A DNA stretch of 45,042 bases from an uncultured Bacilli bacterium (GCA_934132915.1 CAKPAK010000002.1:1-45042), one strand, 5' to 3'; counted from the stretch's first letter, positions 6,849 through 15,120 are shown. A program made the numbers and translations. The notes: generated by a model not told the origin, from the letters alone.

Positions 6849-7787
6849 ATGAATGATGGTATTGTACGTAAGAGTAAAGTTAGTATTTTAAAAAGTTATG
6901 GTGATAATTTTACAGAACGAGAATTTGTTACTAATCCCGCGATTGGGCGTGAAGAAGAAATTAAACAATTGGTCTTAATTTTGTTGACACCTGAAAAATC
7001 TGCTATTTTAGTAGGTAAACCTGGTGTTGGTAAAACAGCTTTAGTAGAAGGGCTTGCTTATCGTATTAAAATAGGAAATATTCCAAATGCTTTAAAAGAT
7101 TATCAGATCATTAAAATTAATACTTCTGCTTTATTAGGTGTTGATCCGGATACAGGTGAAAGTAAAATTCAAATTTTACTAGATGAGTTGAAGTCTTATC
7201 AAAATTTAATTTTATTTATTGATGAAATTCACACATTGATGGGCAGTAAGGGCGAAGCATTGGATTTTGCGAATATGTTTAAACCTGGTTTGGATCGTGG
7301 TGATATTAAAGTTATTGGTGCTACAACAACAGAAGAGTATGAACGATATATTTTACGTGATAAAGCGTTTGTTAGACGGTTTCAAAAAGTAGAAGTAGCA
7401 GAACCAACAAGGGAGCAAACAATTGCAATTTGTCTTGGTACTTTACCAAAGATTGAGAAAAAAACAGGTGCTGTTTTGAATTGTGATCCTTATGTCAAAG
7501 AAAAAATTATGGCTTTCTTGACAGATTTAACTAGTGAATATCGTCGTATTTATGAAATTGGTTCTAGGTATCCTGATATTACCTTGACCTTAGTTCAACA
7601 AGCATTTTCGTTTGCTATTTATGATAATCGTCATGAAGTCAATATTTTTGATATTGAAAAAGCAATTATGAATACAAAAAATGTGTATCCTGATGTTGTA
7701 AAAAAAGAATTAGTAAGATTTCAGGAAGTATTTAAAGATGAAATTGGGGAAGCAGTCGATAGAGGATATCGTCTTGATACAAATTAA
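6849..7787 (+). CDS. stand-alone Clp-type (ClpC/ClpB D1-like) AAA+ ATPase
   Basis: This 312-residue protein consists of one AAA+ module like the first ATPase domain (D1) of ClpA/ClpB/ClpC. It has G-R-E-E-E-I at about 33, Walker A G56-K-P-G-V-G-K-T63, Walker B L-F-I-D-E126-I-H, the sensor-1 strand I-G-A-T-T-T-E-E-Y near 156, and R-R-F-Q-K with the arginine finger. The D1-type C-terminal small domain is present (R-Y-P-D-I-T-L ... A-F-S-F-A). Missing are the ClpN repeats, the middle coiled coil, the D2 ATPase and any ClpP-binding loop, and there is no sign of a frameshift or truncation. It has its own promoter and terminator, so it is a complete monocistronic gene. It may be an adaptor or a remodelling subunit rather than a protease partner (inference). 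Confidence 0.75.
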   Translation: MNDGIVRKSKVSILKSYGDNFTEREFVTNPAIGREEEIKQLVLILLTPEKSAILVGKPGVGKTALVEGLAYRIKIGNIPNALKDYQIIKINTSALLGVDPDTGESKIQILLDELKSYQNLILFIDEIHTLMGSKGEALDFANMFKPGLDRGDIKVIGATTTEEYERYILRDKAFVRRFQKVEVAEPTREQTIAICLGTLPKIEKKTGAVLNCDPYVKEKIMAFLTDLTSEYRRIYEIGSRYPDITLTLVQQAFSFAIYDNRHEVNIFDIEKAIMNTKNVYPDVVKKELVRFQEVFKDEIGEAVDRGYRLDTN

Positions 7788-7796
7788 AAAGCAAAG

Positions 7797-7823
7797 AAAA
7801 AAGCCAAGTTAGATGGCTTTTTT
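7797..7823. terminator. bidirectional terminator between the AAA gene and hsp20
   Basis: AAAAAAGCCA (7797-7806), loop AGTTAGA, TGGCTTTTTT (7814-7823). The A run and T run on opposite sides let it stop both convergent genes. Confidence 0.85.
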
Positions 7824-7826
7824 GTA

Positions 7827-8207
7827 TTAATCAATGTTAATCAATTTCTTTGATTCGTTGGCATCAACTTTTGGAATGCTAATGTGAAGTGTACCATTAT
7901 CAAATTTAGCAGAAATTTCATCCTCTTTGATATCACCAAGATAGAAGCTACGACAATATTTTCCATAACGTCTTTCTTTTCTTAGATATTTCTTTGATTC
8001 GTCTTCTTCTTTTTCATCTTTAATAGCAGTGATGCTTAAATTTCCTTTATTGCATTCTATTGTAATTTCATCTTTGGAAAATCCTGGCAAGTCCATTTCT
8101 ACATGATAGGTATTGTCCTTTTCATAAATGTCACACTTCATTTTGTTTCCTTCATCTTCAAATAATTGATCTAATGCATTATCAAAATAAAATCTTTTTG
8201 GTAACAT
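7827..8207 (-). CDS. small heat-shock protein Hsp20 (alpha-crystallin family)
   Basis: This is a 126-residue ATP-independent holdase that binds unfolding proteins in the cytoplasm. The alpha-crystallin domain spans about residues 25-115. It begins Y-H-V-E-M-D-L-P-G-F, has the E-R-R-Y-G-K-Y-x-R-S-F-Y-L segment, and ends in the diagnostic D-N-G-T-L-H-I-S-I-P. The N-terminal arm is short. The start ATG (8207-8205) has GGAAAGGTGATA upstream on the minus strand. It is transcribed alone, convergent with the AAA gene. The CIRCE element laid over its promoter shows control by the HrcA repressor and heat induction. Confidence 0.93.
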   Translation of the reverse strand: MLPKRFYFDNALDQLFEDEGNKMKCDIYEKDNTYHVEMDLPGFSKDEITIECNKGNLSITAIKDEKEEDESKKYLRKERRYGKYCRSFYLGDIKEDEISAKFDNGTLHISIPKVDANESKKLINID

Positions 8208-8236
8208 ATATTATCACCTTTCCTTTCCACAATTAT

Positions 8237-8265
8237 GTTATAGCACTTTGGTTAGCACTTGTCAA
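8237..8265 (-). promoter_or_regulatory. hsp20 promoter
   Basis: On the minus strand TTGACA (8265-8260), 17-base spacer, TATAAC (8242-8237). The -35 lies partly inside the CIRCE spacer, so repressor and RNA polymerase must compete. Confidence 0.85.
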
Positions 8266-8278
8266 TATAAAGTGCTAA
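8252..8278. promoter_or_regulatory. CIRCE operator (HrcA site)
   Basis: TTAGCACTT (8252-8260), 9 bases, AAGTGCTAA (8270-8278). It matches the CIRCE consensus TTAGCACTC-N9-GAGTGCTAA except for one symmetric change in each arm, so it remains a perfect palindrome. A further partial half-site TAGCACTTT lies at 8241-8249. Confidence 0.9.
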
Positions 8279-8297
8279 CTTTTTTCAAAAAAAACTC

Positions 8298-8326
8298 TTG
8301 CCAATTGTATTAATCTTTGGTAGAAT
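8298..8326 (+). promoter_or_regulatory. tRNA-His promoter
   Basis: TTGCCA (8298-8303), 17-base spacer, TAGAAT (8321-8326), ending 15 bases before the mature tRNA. Confidence 0.7.
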
Positions 8327-8341
8327 AAATATGTCTTTTAT

Positions 8342-8418
8342 GGCGGCGTTGGTGAAGTGGTTAACACGCTGGTTTGTGGCACCAGTATGCATGAGTTCGA
8401 TCCTCATACGCCGCCCCA
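8342..8418 (+). tRNA. tRNA-His (anticodon GTG)
   Basis: This is a full cloverleaf. The acceptor GCGGCGT (8343-8349) pairs with ACGCCGC (8408-8414). Anticodon stem CTGGT/ACCAG encloses the loop TTGTGGC, giving anticodon GTG. T stem ATGAG/CTCAT encloses TTCGATC. The extra G at position -1 (8342) lies opposite discriminator C73 (8415), the identity element of bacterial tRNA-His, and is encoded. CCA (8416-8418) is also encoded. Confidence 0.95.
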
Positions 8419-8432
8419 TATTTAGTAATATT

Positions 8433-8457
8433 ATCTCCATTTTAGGAGATTTTTTTG
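8433..8457 (+). terminator. tRNA-His terminator
   Basis: ATCTCC (8433-8438), loop ATTTTA, GGAGAT (8445-8450), then seven T. Confidence 0.85.
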
Positions 8458-8473
8458 TTATATAATTTATAAG

Positions 8474-8491
8474 AAGTACCGGTACTTTTTT
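8474..8491 (+). promoter_or_regulatory. perfect palindrome upstream of ppdK
   Basis: AAGTACC-GGTACTT (8474-8487) is a 14-base perfect palindrome followed by T residues. It could be a weak second terminator (loop CCGG) or a dimeric repressor site about 90 bases before the ppdK -10. The sequence alone does not decide. Confidence 0.35.
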
Positions 8492-8578
8492 AGTATGCTA
8501 TTATTTTTTAATCTTATTCTATTTATTTTATTTGTCATAATTTTTCTAGCTTTTATTCTTTATCTTCTTTTTTTATTT

Positions 8579-8587
8579 TGCTATAAT
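8579..8587 (+). promoter_or_regulatory. extended -10 promoter of ppdK
   Basis: TGC-TATAAT (8579-8587) is a perfect extended -10. The same TTTTGCTATAATA-type core occurs before the ttcA-like gene. No clear -35. Confidence 0.55.
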
Positions 8588-8616
8588 ACAAGTAAATAAT
8601 AGAAAGGATGATATGT

Positions 8617-11247
8617 ATGAAATATGTTTATGCTTTTGAAGAGGGCAATCAAAGTATGCGAAATCTTCTAGGTGGAAAAGGTGCTAATTTAGCAGAAATG
8701 ATGGGATTGGGCTTACCAGTACCAAGAGGATTTACGGTGACAACTGAGGCTTGTTTAAAGTATTATCATGATCAACAACTATTAAGTGAAGAAATAGAAC
8801 AAGAAATACTTTCAGCGTTAGAAGTGTTAGAAAATAAAACTGGCAAGAAAATGGGAAATAGTAAAAATCCTTTATTAGTATCTGTTCGTAGTGGTGCTAG
8901 AGCCTCTATGCCTGGAATGATGGATACTGTTTTGAACCTTGGAATGAATGATGAAGTAGCAGAGGGATTTTCACAAATTACTTCAAATGCACGATTTGTT
9001 TATGACTGTTATCGGCGCTTTATTCAAATGTTTGCAGATGTTGTTATGGGATTTCCTAAGAGTTCGTTTGAAAGATTGTTTGATAAAATAAAAGAAGAAA
9101 AGAATGTGACTTTGGATACTGAGTTAAGCGCAGAAGATTTGCAGGAAGTTGTTGCAATTTATAAACAGGAATATAAAAAGTATGCTGAAGTTGATTTTCC
9201 ACAAGATCCTAAAATTCAATTATTAGAAGCTGTAAAAGCTGTATTTAGAAGTTGGAATAATGATAGAGCGATTACTTATCGTCGATTAAATGATATTCCC
9301 TCTGATTGGGGAACTGCTGTTAATATCCAAGAGATGGTTTATGGTAATTTAGGTTTAACTAGCGGAACTGGTGTTGCTTTTACAAGAAATCCGGCCACTG
9401 GAGAGAAAAAATTATATGGTGAATATTTAATGAATGCCCAAGGAGAAGATGTTGTTGCAGGTATTCGAACACCACAAAGCATTGATACCTTAAAAGAAGT
9501 AATGCCAGCTTGTTATGATGAGTTTGTAAAAATTTGTAAGATTTTAGAAGAACATTACAAAGATATGCAGGACATGGAATTTACGATTGAAAATGGCAAA
9601 CTTTTCATGTTACAGACAAGAAGTGGAAAAAGAACTGCTCAAGCTGCCTTGAAAATTGCCGTTGATTTAGTAAAAGAAGAAAAAATAACCACAAAGGAGG
9701 CTTTATTACGCGTAGAACCATTGCAATTGGAGCAATTATTACATCCTGCTTTTGATAAGCAAGCACTTCAAATGGCTAAACCAATTGCAAAAGGACTTGC
9801 TGCTTCTCCTGGTGCTGCTACTGGTAAAATTTACTTTACTGCTGAGGATGTGATGAAGGCTTTTAATAGTGGTGAAAAAGATTTATTATTGGTACGTCTT
9901 GAAACTTCACCTGAAGATATAGAAGGAATGCATTTAGCACATGGTATTTTAACTATCCGTGGTGGAATGACTTCTCATGCAGCAGTCGTTGCTCGTGGTA
10001 TGGGAACTTGTTGTGTTTCTGGTTGTGGTGAACTTGTTATCGATGAAGAAAATAAAATATTAACAACAAAAGATGGTAAAACATTTCATGGGGGAGACTA
10101 TATGAGTTTTGATGGTTCAACCGGTAAAGTTTATGGAGAAAAAATTGCTACTGTTGAACCAGAAATTAGTGGTGATTTTGAAACGTTTATGCAATGGGCT
10201 GATGAGGTTAGAACACTTGGTGTTTATTGTAATGCGGATAATGTTAAAGATGCTTTTACGGCTAAGAAATTTGGAGCAGAAGGTATTGGACTTTGTCGAA
10301 CAGAACATATGTTTTTTGAACCAACGCGAATTTTTCATTTTAGAAAAATGATAACTGCTACTACTAAAGAAGCAAGAGTTGCCGCTTTAGAAGAAATTTT
10401 ACCTTATCAAAGAGATGATTTTGAAGCGTTGTTCCGTACAATGGAAGGTGCTAGTGTAACTATTCGTTTTTTAGATCCTCCACTTCATGAATTTTTACCT
10501 CATACAGATGAAGAAATTTTAGCTTTAGCAAAGAGTCTTTCTATTTCTTTTGAAAGTTTAAAGGAAAGAGTAGCTTCTTTAAAAGAATTTAATCCAATGA
10601 TGGGACATCGTGGTTGTCGTCTTGCTATTACTTATCCGGAGATTGCTCAAATGCAAACAAGGGCAGTAATAGAAGCCGCTTTAAAAGTAGAACAAGATGG
10701 AATAGAAGTAGAACCAGAAATTATGATTCCATTGGTTGGGGATAGAAGTGAACTTTCTTATCTTAAACAGATTGTAACAGAACAAGCAGATGCTATTATT
10801 CAAAAAGCTTCTAGTCATTTGAAATATAAAGTGGGTACTATGATTGAAATTCCAAGAGCTTGTTTGTTAGCTTCAGAAATTGCGAAAGATGCTGAGTTTT
10901 TCTCTTTTGGAACGAATGATTTAACGCAATTAACCTTTGGATTTTCAAGAGATGATGCTTCTAAATTCTTAAAAGATTATTATGAAAAGAAGGTTTTTAC
11001 ACAAGATCCTTTTGCAACACTTGATCAAGATGGTGTTGGTAAATTGGTAGAGATGGGTGTTCAATTGGGTAGAAAGACAAGACCTGATATTAAACTTGGT
11101 ATTTGTGGAGAACATGGAGGTGATCCAAAAACGATAGAATTTTGTCATCGTGTTGGATTAACTTATGTTTCTTGTAGTCCATTTAGGGTACCGGTTGCAC
11201 GTTTAGCTGCTGCTGTAGCTGCAATTAAGTTTGATGAACAAAAATAA
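8617..11247 (+). CDS. ppdK: pyruvate, phosphate dikinase
   Basis: This 876-residue cytosolic enzyme interconverts pyruvate + ATP + Pi and phosphoenolpyruvate + AMP + PPi. In anaerobes it usually replaces or reverses pyruvate kinase. The nucleotide-binding domain opens with G-G-K-G-A-N-L-A-E-M and has S-V-R-S-G-A-R-A-S-M-P-G-M-M-D-T-V. The swivelling phosphohistidine domain has G-G-M-T-S-H454-A-A-V. The PEP/pyruvate TIM barrel has G-L-C-R-T-E-H, M-M-G-H-R-G-C-R-L and the catalytic I-C830-G-E-H-G-G-D-P. Length equals the family norm. ATG 8617 is preferred over ATG 8608 because AGAAAGG (8601-8607) abuts the earlier codon but sits about nine bases from 8617. No hairpin terminator is visible in the 166 bases after the stop. 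Confidence 0.95.
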   Translation: MKYVYAFEEGNQSMRNLLGGKGANLAEMMGLGLPVPRGFTVTTEACLKYYHDQQLLSEEIEQEILSALEVLENKTGKKMGNSKNPLLVSVRSGARASMPGMMDTVLNLGMNDEVAEGFSQITSNARFVYDCYRRFIQMFADVVMGFPKSSFERLFDKIKEEKNVTLDTELSAEDLQEVVAIYKQEYKKYAEVDFPQDPKIQLLEAVKAVFRSWNNDRAITYRRLNDIPSDWGTAVNIQEMVYGNLGLTSGTGVAFTRNPATGEKKLYGEYLMNAQGEDVVAGIRTPQSIDTLKEVMPACYDEFVKICKILEEHYKDMQDMEFTIENGKLFMLQTRSGKRTAQAALKIAVDLVKEEKITTKEALLRVEPLQLEQLLHPAFDKQALQMAKPIAKGLAASPGAATGKIYFTAEDVMKAFNSGEKDLLLVRLETSPEDIEGMHLAHGILTIRGGMTSHAAVVARGMGTCCVSGCGELVIDEENKILTTKDGKTFHGGDYMSFDGSTGKVYGEKIATVEPEISGDFETFMQWADEVRTLGVYCNADNVKDAFTAKKFGAEGIGLCRTEHMFFEPTRIFHFRKMITATTKEARVAALEEILPYQRDDFEALFRTMEGASVTIRFLDPPLHEFLPHTDEEILALAKSLSISFESLKERVASLKEFNPMMGHRGCRLAITYPEIAQMQTRAVIEAALKVEQDGIEVEPEIMIPLVGDRSELSYLKQIVTEQADAIIQKASSHLKYKVGTMIEIPRACLLASEIAKDAEFFSFGTNDLTQLTFGFSRDDASKFLKDYYEKKVFTQDPFATLDQDGVGKLVEMGVQLGRKTRPDIKLGICGEHGGDPKTIEFCHRVGLTYVSCSPFRVPVARLAAAVAAIKFDEQK

Positions 11248-11413
11248 TACATTTATAATAATTGCTGATTTTGTAAGAAATTTAGTAATAAGTGCAGTAA
11301 ATATTAAATACTAAAATAAGAAAGAATTAATAAATTTAACAAACTATAATCAAGGTAGTGAATTTGTAGAAGAAATACCTATATAATTTATAAATTTAGA
11401 TAAGAGGTTAAAT

Positions 11414-13564
11414 ATGACACGGGAATATGTTGTTACATCTGATATATCTTTAGCAAATGTTATAAGAAAAGAATTGAAGAAAAATGGTATATCTCCAAAA
11501 TATACAGGGATTTGCGACTTTGGAAAATTCTCATTGGAGGAATTAAAAGCAGTAAAAAGATTGGATTTGAAGCTTGCTCCATTCGAAGATATATCTATTT
11601 TGGAATATTGCTCGAATTTGAGAGAATTAAAAATAATTTCTTTGAATGTCAAAGATGCAGATACAGATTTATCATCTGAAGCATATTATAATTATGCTTT
11701 AGAAAAAAATAATATAAAAGATTTTTCTGTAATTTCAAAGTTAAAATCATTAGAATACTTAACTATTCAATCTGCTGATTTTTTACAAGATTTAGATTTA
11801 TCTAATTTGCCAAATTTGTCAGTTGTATCTTTGGTAGGTAATCATCAGTTAAAAAATGTTCGAGGATTAGATAGTTTATCAGAATTAACAGAGTTAGAAT
11901 TAGTTAATAATAATGCTTTAATACCATCTTTTGATTTAAAAAGAATGATAGATCAAGGATTGGATATTATAAGATTGGATTTTGACTTGTATCCAATTTT
12001 GAAGAGATCGTTTCCAGATCTTGCAACTTATATCAGTGAAAAAACAAGAACATTAGCTATTGATTGTAAATGGTGTGAAAATTTAAGTGATTTGAGAACC
12101 AACGATATTAATACTAATAGAATTGATATAATGGACCAAAAAGCACAAGAAATATTACAGCAAATTGTTGGCCCAAATTATTCTGATGTTGAGAAAATAT
12201 CTGCTATATATGCCTATATAATTTATAATGTCAAGTATGATTATCAGTCATTAAATGCTGCGAGAAAAGGAGAAGAGAATGATGCATTAAAACAAGCACG
12301 AGAAAATCTAGCAGAATCTACTTCTAAAATTTTAGACAGAAAGCAATCTAGTTATAATGCAATTCTTAAAGACAAAGCAGTTTGTGAGGGTTATGCCAAT
12401 ATGATGCATTATTTATTAAAGAGTGTTGGCATTAATTCAATGACAGTTCATTGTAGTAATGATTTGCAAAAGAGTGTTATTGGTCATGATAGCAATCATA
12501 GTGTTGTAAAAGTTGAATTTAATGGAGAATGGTATTATTTTGATCCAACTTGGGATGCAAATAAAAATACTTTGGATAACTTTTTCAAAACAAAGGAAAA
12601 ATTTTCTTCTAATCATGTATTAAGCATGTCAGAAAAAAATGTGAATTCTCCTTCAGTGAAACCTTATTCCCCTCAAGAATTGACTACAATTTTACGAAAA
12701 GTTTTATTAGAAAGAGAATTGGGAACTAATGTAATTTGTAATAATGCTTATTCAATTAGTTCTGGTAAGGAGAATTTGAGCCCTAAAGAGCTTTTGGCAA
12801 TTACAAATAAAAAGTTAGTGTATTTACAATCTGAATATGATAAAGTTGTCAAAGAAATGGAATCCTTAATGACTCAATCAAAAGATAAAACTAATACACA
12901 ATTTGCCAATAAAATAAAATTTTTGCAACAAAAAAAGGATAAAATTGTCACCTATATGAAGCAGCCTCTAAATCTTAAGCATAATTTAGAAAAAGAAATT
13001 TCATTACAAAATCAAGTACATCAAAGTATGCTGATTGCTCAGACTGAAAAACTTTTAAATACTAGAATAACGCCATTTAGTAAGTATGAATATGACGAAA
13101 AAACAAAAACTCCACGAATGATTTTAAAGGATCGATTTCAATTGTCAGTTGAACAAGGAAAAATGTTAAAAGAGTTAGATGAGTTGTGTTATAATGGAGA
13201 AATAGATTTGAAATCTAAACATGAATTTGTTATGGCTGTGATTCATCAATATAATAAAATGAAAGAAAATGCTCCTAAACTCGCTCCTATCGATAGTTTA
13301 GCTTATACTCAAAAACAAGAACAAAATTTTTCTCCAATGTCTACTACTAATTTTGATGTTGATAAAATTGAAGAGGCGTATAGAAAAAATTTTGGTTATG
13401 ATATGATGAGTGAAGAAGAAAAAGAGATATTTGAAGAAAAATTAAGAAAGCAAAGAAAAAATAAAAGAAAGAAACATTCGCAAGAAGAATGGGGAGAAAC
13501 TGAAAAAGAAAAACCAAAAGAAGAAATAGAAGAAGTTGAACACCATCGTAGAATTCATATGTAA
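11414..13564 (+). CDS. cytosolic leucine-rich-repeat / transglutaminase-like (papain-fold) protein
   Basis: This 716-residue protein has no signal peptide or membrane segment. Residues about 50-200 form degenerate leucine-rich repeats (L-R-E-L-K-I-I-S-L, L-E-Y-L-T-I-Q-S, L-T-E-L-E-L-V-N-N). Residues about 265-400 are a transglutaminase-like domain: helix Y-S-D-V-E-K-I-S-A-I-Y-A-Y-I, then A-V-C324-E-G-Y-A-N-M-M, N-H362-S-V-V-K-V and Y-Y-F-D377-P-T-W-D. The Cys-His-Asp triad is therefore intact. From about 465 to the end it is helical and highly charged, with coiled-coil stretches and a Lys/Glu-rich, His-containing tail. Most bacterial relatives of this catalytic domain are exported proteins; here it appears cytosolic. 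It may be a protease, a cross-linking enzyme or a deamidase; the substrate is unknown. RBS AAGAGG precedes the ATG, and TATAAT lies at 11382-11387. Confidence 0.75.
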   Translation: MTREYVVTSDISLANVIRKELKKNGISPKYTGICDFGKFSLEELKAVKRLDLKLAPFEDISILEYCSNLRELKIISLNVKDADTDLSSEAYYNYALEKNNIKDFSVISKLKSLEYLTIQSADFLQDLDLSNLPNLSVVSLVGNHQLKNVRGLDSLSELTELELVNNNALIPSFDLKRMIDQGLDIIRLDFDLYPILKRSFPDLATYISEKTRTLAIDCKWCENLSDLRTNDINTNRIDIMDQKAQEILQQIVGPNYSDVEKISAIYAYIIYNVKYDYQSLNAARKGEENDALKQARENLAESTSKILDRKQSSYNAILKDKAVCEGYANMMHYLLKSVGINSMTVHCSNDLQKSVIGHDSNHSVVKVEFNGEWYYFDPTWDANKNTLDNFFKTKEKFSSNHVLSMSEKNVNSPSVKPYSPQELTTILRKVLLERELGTNVICNNAYSISSGKENLSPKELLAITNKKLVYLQSEYDKVVKEMESLMTQSKDKTNTQFANKIKFLQQKKDKIVTYMKQPLNLKHNLEKEISLQNQVHQSMLIAQTEKLLNTRITPFSKYEYDEKTKTPRMILKDRFQLSVEQGKMLKELDELCYNGEIDLKSKHEFVMAVIHQYNKMKENAPKLAPIDSLAYTQKQEQNFSPMSTTNFDVDKIEEAYRKNFGYDMMSEEEKEIFEEKLRKQRKNKRKKHSQEEWGETEKEKPKEEIEEVEHHRRIHM

Positions 13565-13617
13565 AAAAGTATTATAGATAAAGGATAATTTATTCAATAG
13601 TAAAAATCTAGAATAAT

Positions 13618-13648
13618 TCCATCAATTTATGAGATGGAGTTTTCTTTT
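13618..13648 (+). terminator. terminator after the LRR-transglutaminase gene
   Basis: TCCATC (13618-13623), loop AATTTATGA, GATGGA (13633-13638), then GTTTTCTTTT. It lies inside an upstream open extension of the HAD-like frame, which argues against the longer start there. Confidence 0.7.
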
Positions 13649-13694
13649 GTTTTATGATATTATTGATACTGTTAGACGAAAGGATGGTTTTACA

Positions 13695-14204
13695 ATGATA
13701 TATATAGATTTTGATGGTGTTATTTTAGATACAGAGGAATTGCTTTTTGAAAAGTGGCACGAAGAAGTTTGCACCCCATCTTCTACCGAAGAAGATAAAA
13801 TTCGTTATATGCAACAAATGGATTGGGAATATATTTTATATCATTCAGATGCTATTTGTGATTCCATTTATTATTTACAGAATATGGATCCTAGTACTAC
13901 AACAATTCTAACAAAAATACATTCTCTTGAAAATGAAGGTGGTGCAAAGGTAAAATGGGTTCGAGATAATCATATTAAACAAAATATTATACTTGTTCCT
14001 TATTTCTTAAAGAAAAGTGATGTGGTAGATGCTAAAGATAATATATTGGTAGATGATTGCTTGAAAAATTTAGATGATTTTACTGCTGCGCAAGGGAAGG
14101 GAATATTCTTTGATAAAGATAATGATGATTATGATAGTTGGCATCAACCAAATACTAAAGGTTATCAAAAGGTTCTAAATTTATCTAGTTTTTCAAAAAA
14201 ATAA
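13695..14204 (+). CDS. HAD-superfamily-like hydrolase
   Basis: This is a 169-residue protein starting at ATG 13695 behind AAAGGATGG. The open frame runs further up but crosses a terminator. Motif I of the HAD fold is right at the N-terminus (I-Y-I-D-F-D-G-V-I-L-D-T-E), giving the nucleophile Asp5 and acid/base Asp7. A motif-II-like T-I-L-T-K near residue 75, a lysine, and N-I-L-V-D-D-C near 117 (motif IV) follow in order. The cap region is small. It is probably a phosphatase on a small metabolite, nucleotidase-like (inference). It is a single gene between two terminators. Confidence 0.7.
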   Translation: MIYIDFDGVILDTEELLFEKWHEEVCTPSSTEEDKIRYMQQMDWEYILYHSDAICDSIYYLQNMDPSTTTILTKIHSLENEGGAKVKWVRDNHIKQNIILVPYFLKKSDVVDAKDNILVDDCLKNLDDFTAAQGKGIFFDKDNDDYDSWHQPNTKGYQKVLNLSSFSKK

Positions 14205-14209
14205 AAGAG

Positions 14210-14234
14210 TTTCATCGTTTGATGAGATTTTTTT
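14210..14234 (+). terminator. terminator of the HAD-like gene
   Basis: TTTCATC (14210-14216), loop GTTT, GATGAGA (14221-14227), then seven T. It includes one G-T pair. Confidence 0.8.
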
Positions 14235-14243
14235 GTAAAATTT

Positions 14244-14252
14244 TGATACAAT
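14244..14252 (+). promoter_or_regulatory. extended -10 promoter of the SDR gene
   Basis: TGA-TACAAT (14244-14252). The same TTTGATACAAT core precedes the GtrB-like gene at 18958. No clear -35. Confidence 0.45.
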
Positions 14253-14304
14253 ATAAGTGTTATAAGAATAGATAACAAATAAAACTAAGAAAGGTGTTGA
14301 AAAA

Positions 14305-15036
14305 ATGTATCAAGAAAAAGTTGCAGTTATTACAGGAGGAGCTAGTGGTATTGGACTAGCTACTGCTAGGTTATTATTAGAAAAAGGTGCTTTTGTTGCT
14401 ATTGTTGATAATAATACTTCTGTTTTAGAAGTTGCAGATCGATTAGGAGAGGCTTGCCTTGGGGTTATATGTGATGTTGCGAGTGAAGAGCAAGTAATAG
14501 ATTGTGTTCAAAAAATTATAGAAAAATTTAAACGAATCGATTTTTTAGTAGCAAATGCTGGAATTGGTGGTAGTGCGAGTTTACCACATGAAATTTCTTT
14601 TGATGAATGGAATCGTGTTGTTGGTGTAAATCAAACTGGTATTTTTTTAATCAATAAATATGTGATAGCACAAATGCTTCAAACTGGTGGTGGTGCGATT
14701 GTTAATACTTCTTCTATGTTCGGTCTTGTTGGTAGTGCTACTAGTTTTGCTTATGCTGCTACAAAGGGTGCTATTAATCAGATGACGCGTAGTTTAGCTT
14801 TAGCATATGCTAAAAATAATATTAGAGTAAATGCAATTGCTCCAGGGTATGTTGATACGCCAATTCTTGCACAAGTACCGCAAGATATTAAACAGGTAAT
14901 GGCTAATCAACTTCCAATTGGTAGACTTGGTCGTGATGAGGAAATTGCTCATTTGATTTGTGCATTATTAAGTACTGATTTAGCATTTATGACAGGTTCT
15001 ATTGTAGCCATTGATGGTGGATATACAGCACAATAG
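14305..15036 (+). CDS. short-chain dehydrogenase/reductase (SDR)
   Basis: This 243-residue protein is a classical cytosolic SDR. It has the T-G-G-A-S-G-I-G nucleotide-binding loop at about residues 9-16 and V-D-N after beta-2 (an acidic residue there favours NAD). N-A-G-I-G-G lies near 92, the catalytic Ser near 137, Y-A-A-T-K with Tyr/Lys at about 150-154, and P-G-Y-V-D-T-P near 180. The C-terminal M-T-G-S-I-V-A-I-D-G-G-Y is typical of FabG/glucose-dehydrogenase-type members. The alcohol substrate cannot be read from the sequence. It is monocistronic, with its own promoter and terminator. RBS GAAAGGTG. Confidence 0.9.
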   Translation: MYQEKVAVITGGASGIGLATARLLLEKGAFVAIVDNNTSVLEVADRLGEACLGVICDVASEEQVIDCVQKIIEKFKRIDFLVANAGIGGSASLPHEISFDEWNRVVGVNQTGIFLINKYVIAQMLQTGGGAIVNTSSMFGLVGSATSFAYAATKGAINQMTRSLALAYAKNNIRVNAIAPGYVDTPILAQVPQDIKQVMANQLPIGRLGRDEEIAHLICALLSTDLAFMTGSIVAIDGGYTAQ

Positions 15037-15039
15037 CTT

Positions 15040-15071
15040 GAAAAAGGGTAGATAGTATCTGCCTTTTTCTG
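15040..15071 (+). terminator. terminator of the SDR gene
   Basis: GAAAAAGG (15040-15047) pairs with CCTTTTTC (15062-15069), and an inner AGAT/ATCT stem closes the top. The A-rich and T-rich flanks make it potentially bidirectional. Confidence 0.75.
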
Positions 15072-15120
15072 TTAATAGACGTTAAATTATTGGAATTTGT
15101 TTTTTTAATTTGTTATTTGA

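Noticed and set aside
10109..10351. Plus-strand 80-codon frame and an overlapping minus-strand frame in ppdK
   Set aside because: ppdK is continuous and complete here, and neither frame has independent signals.
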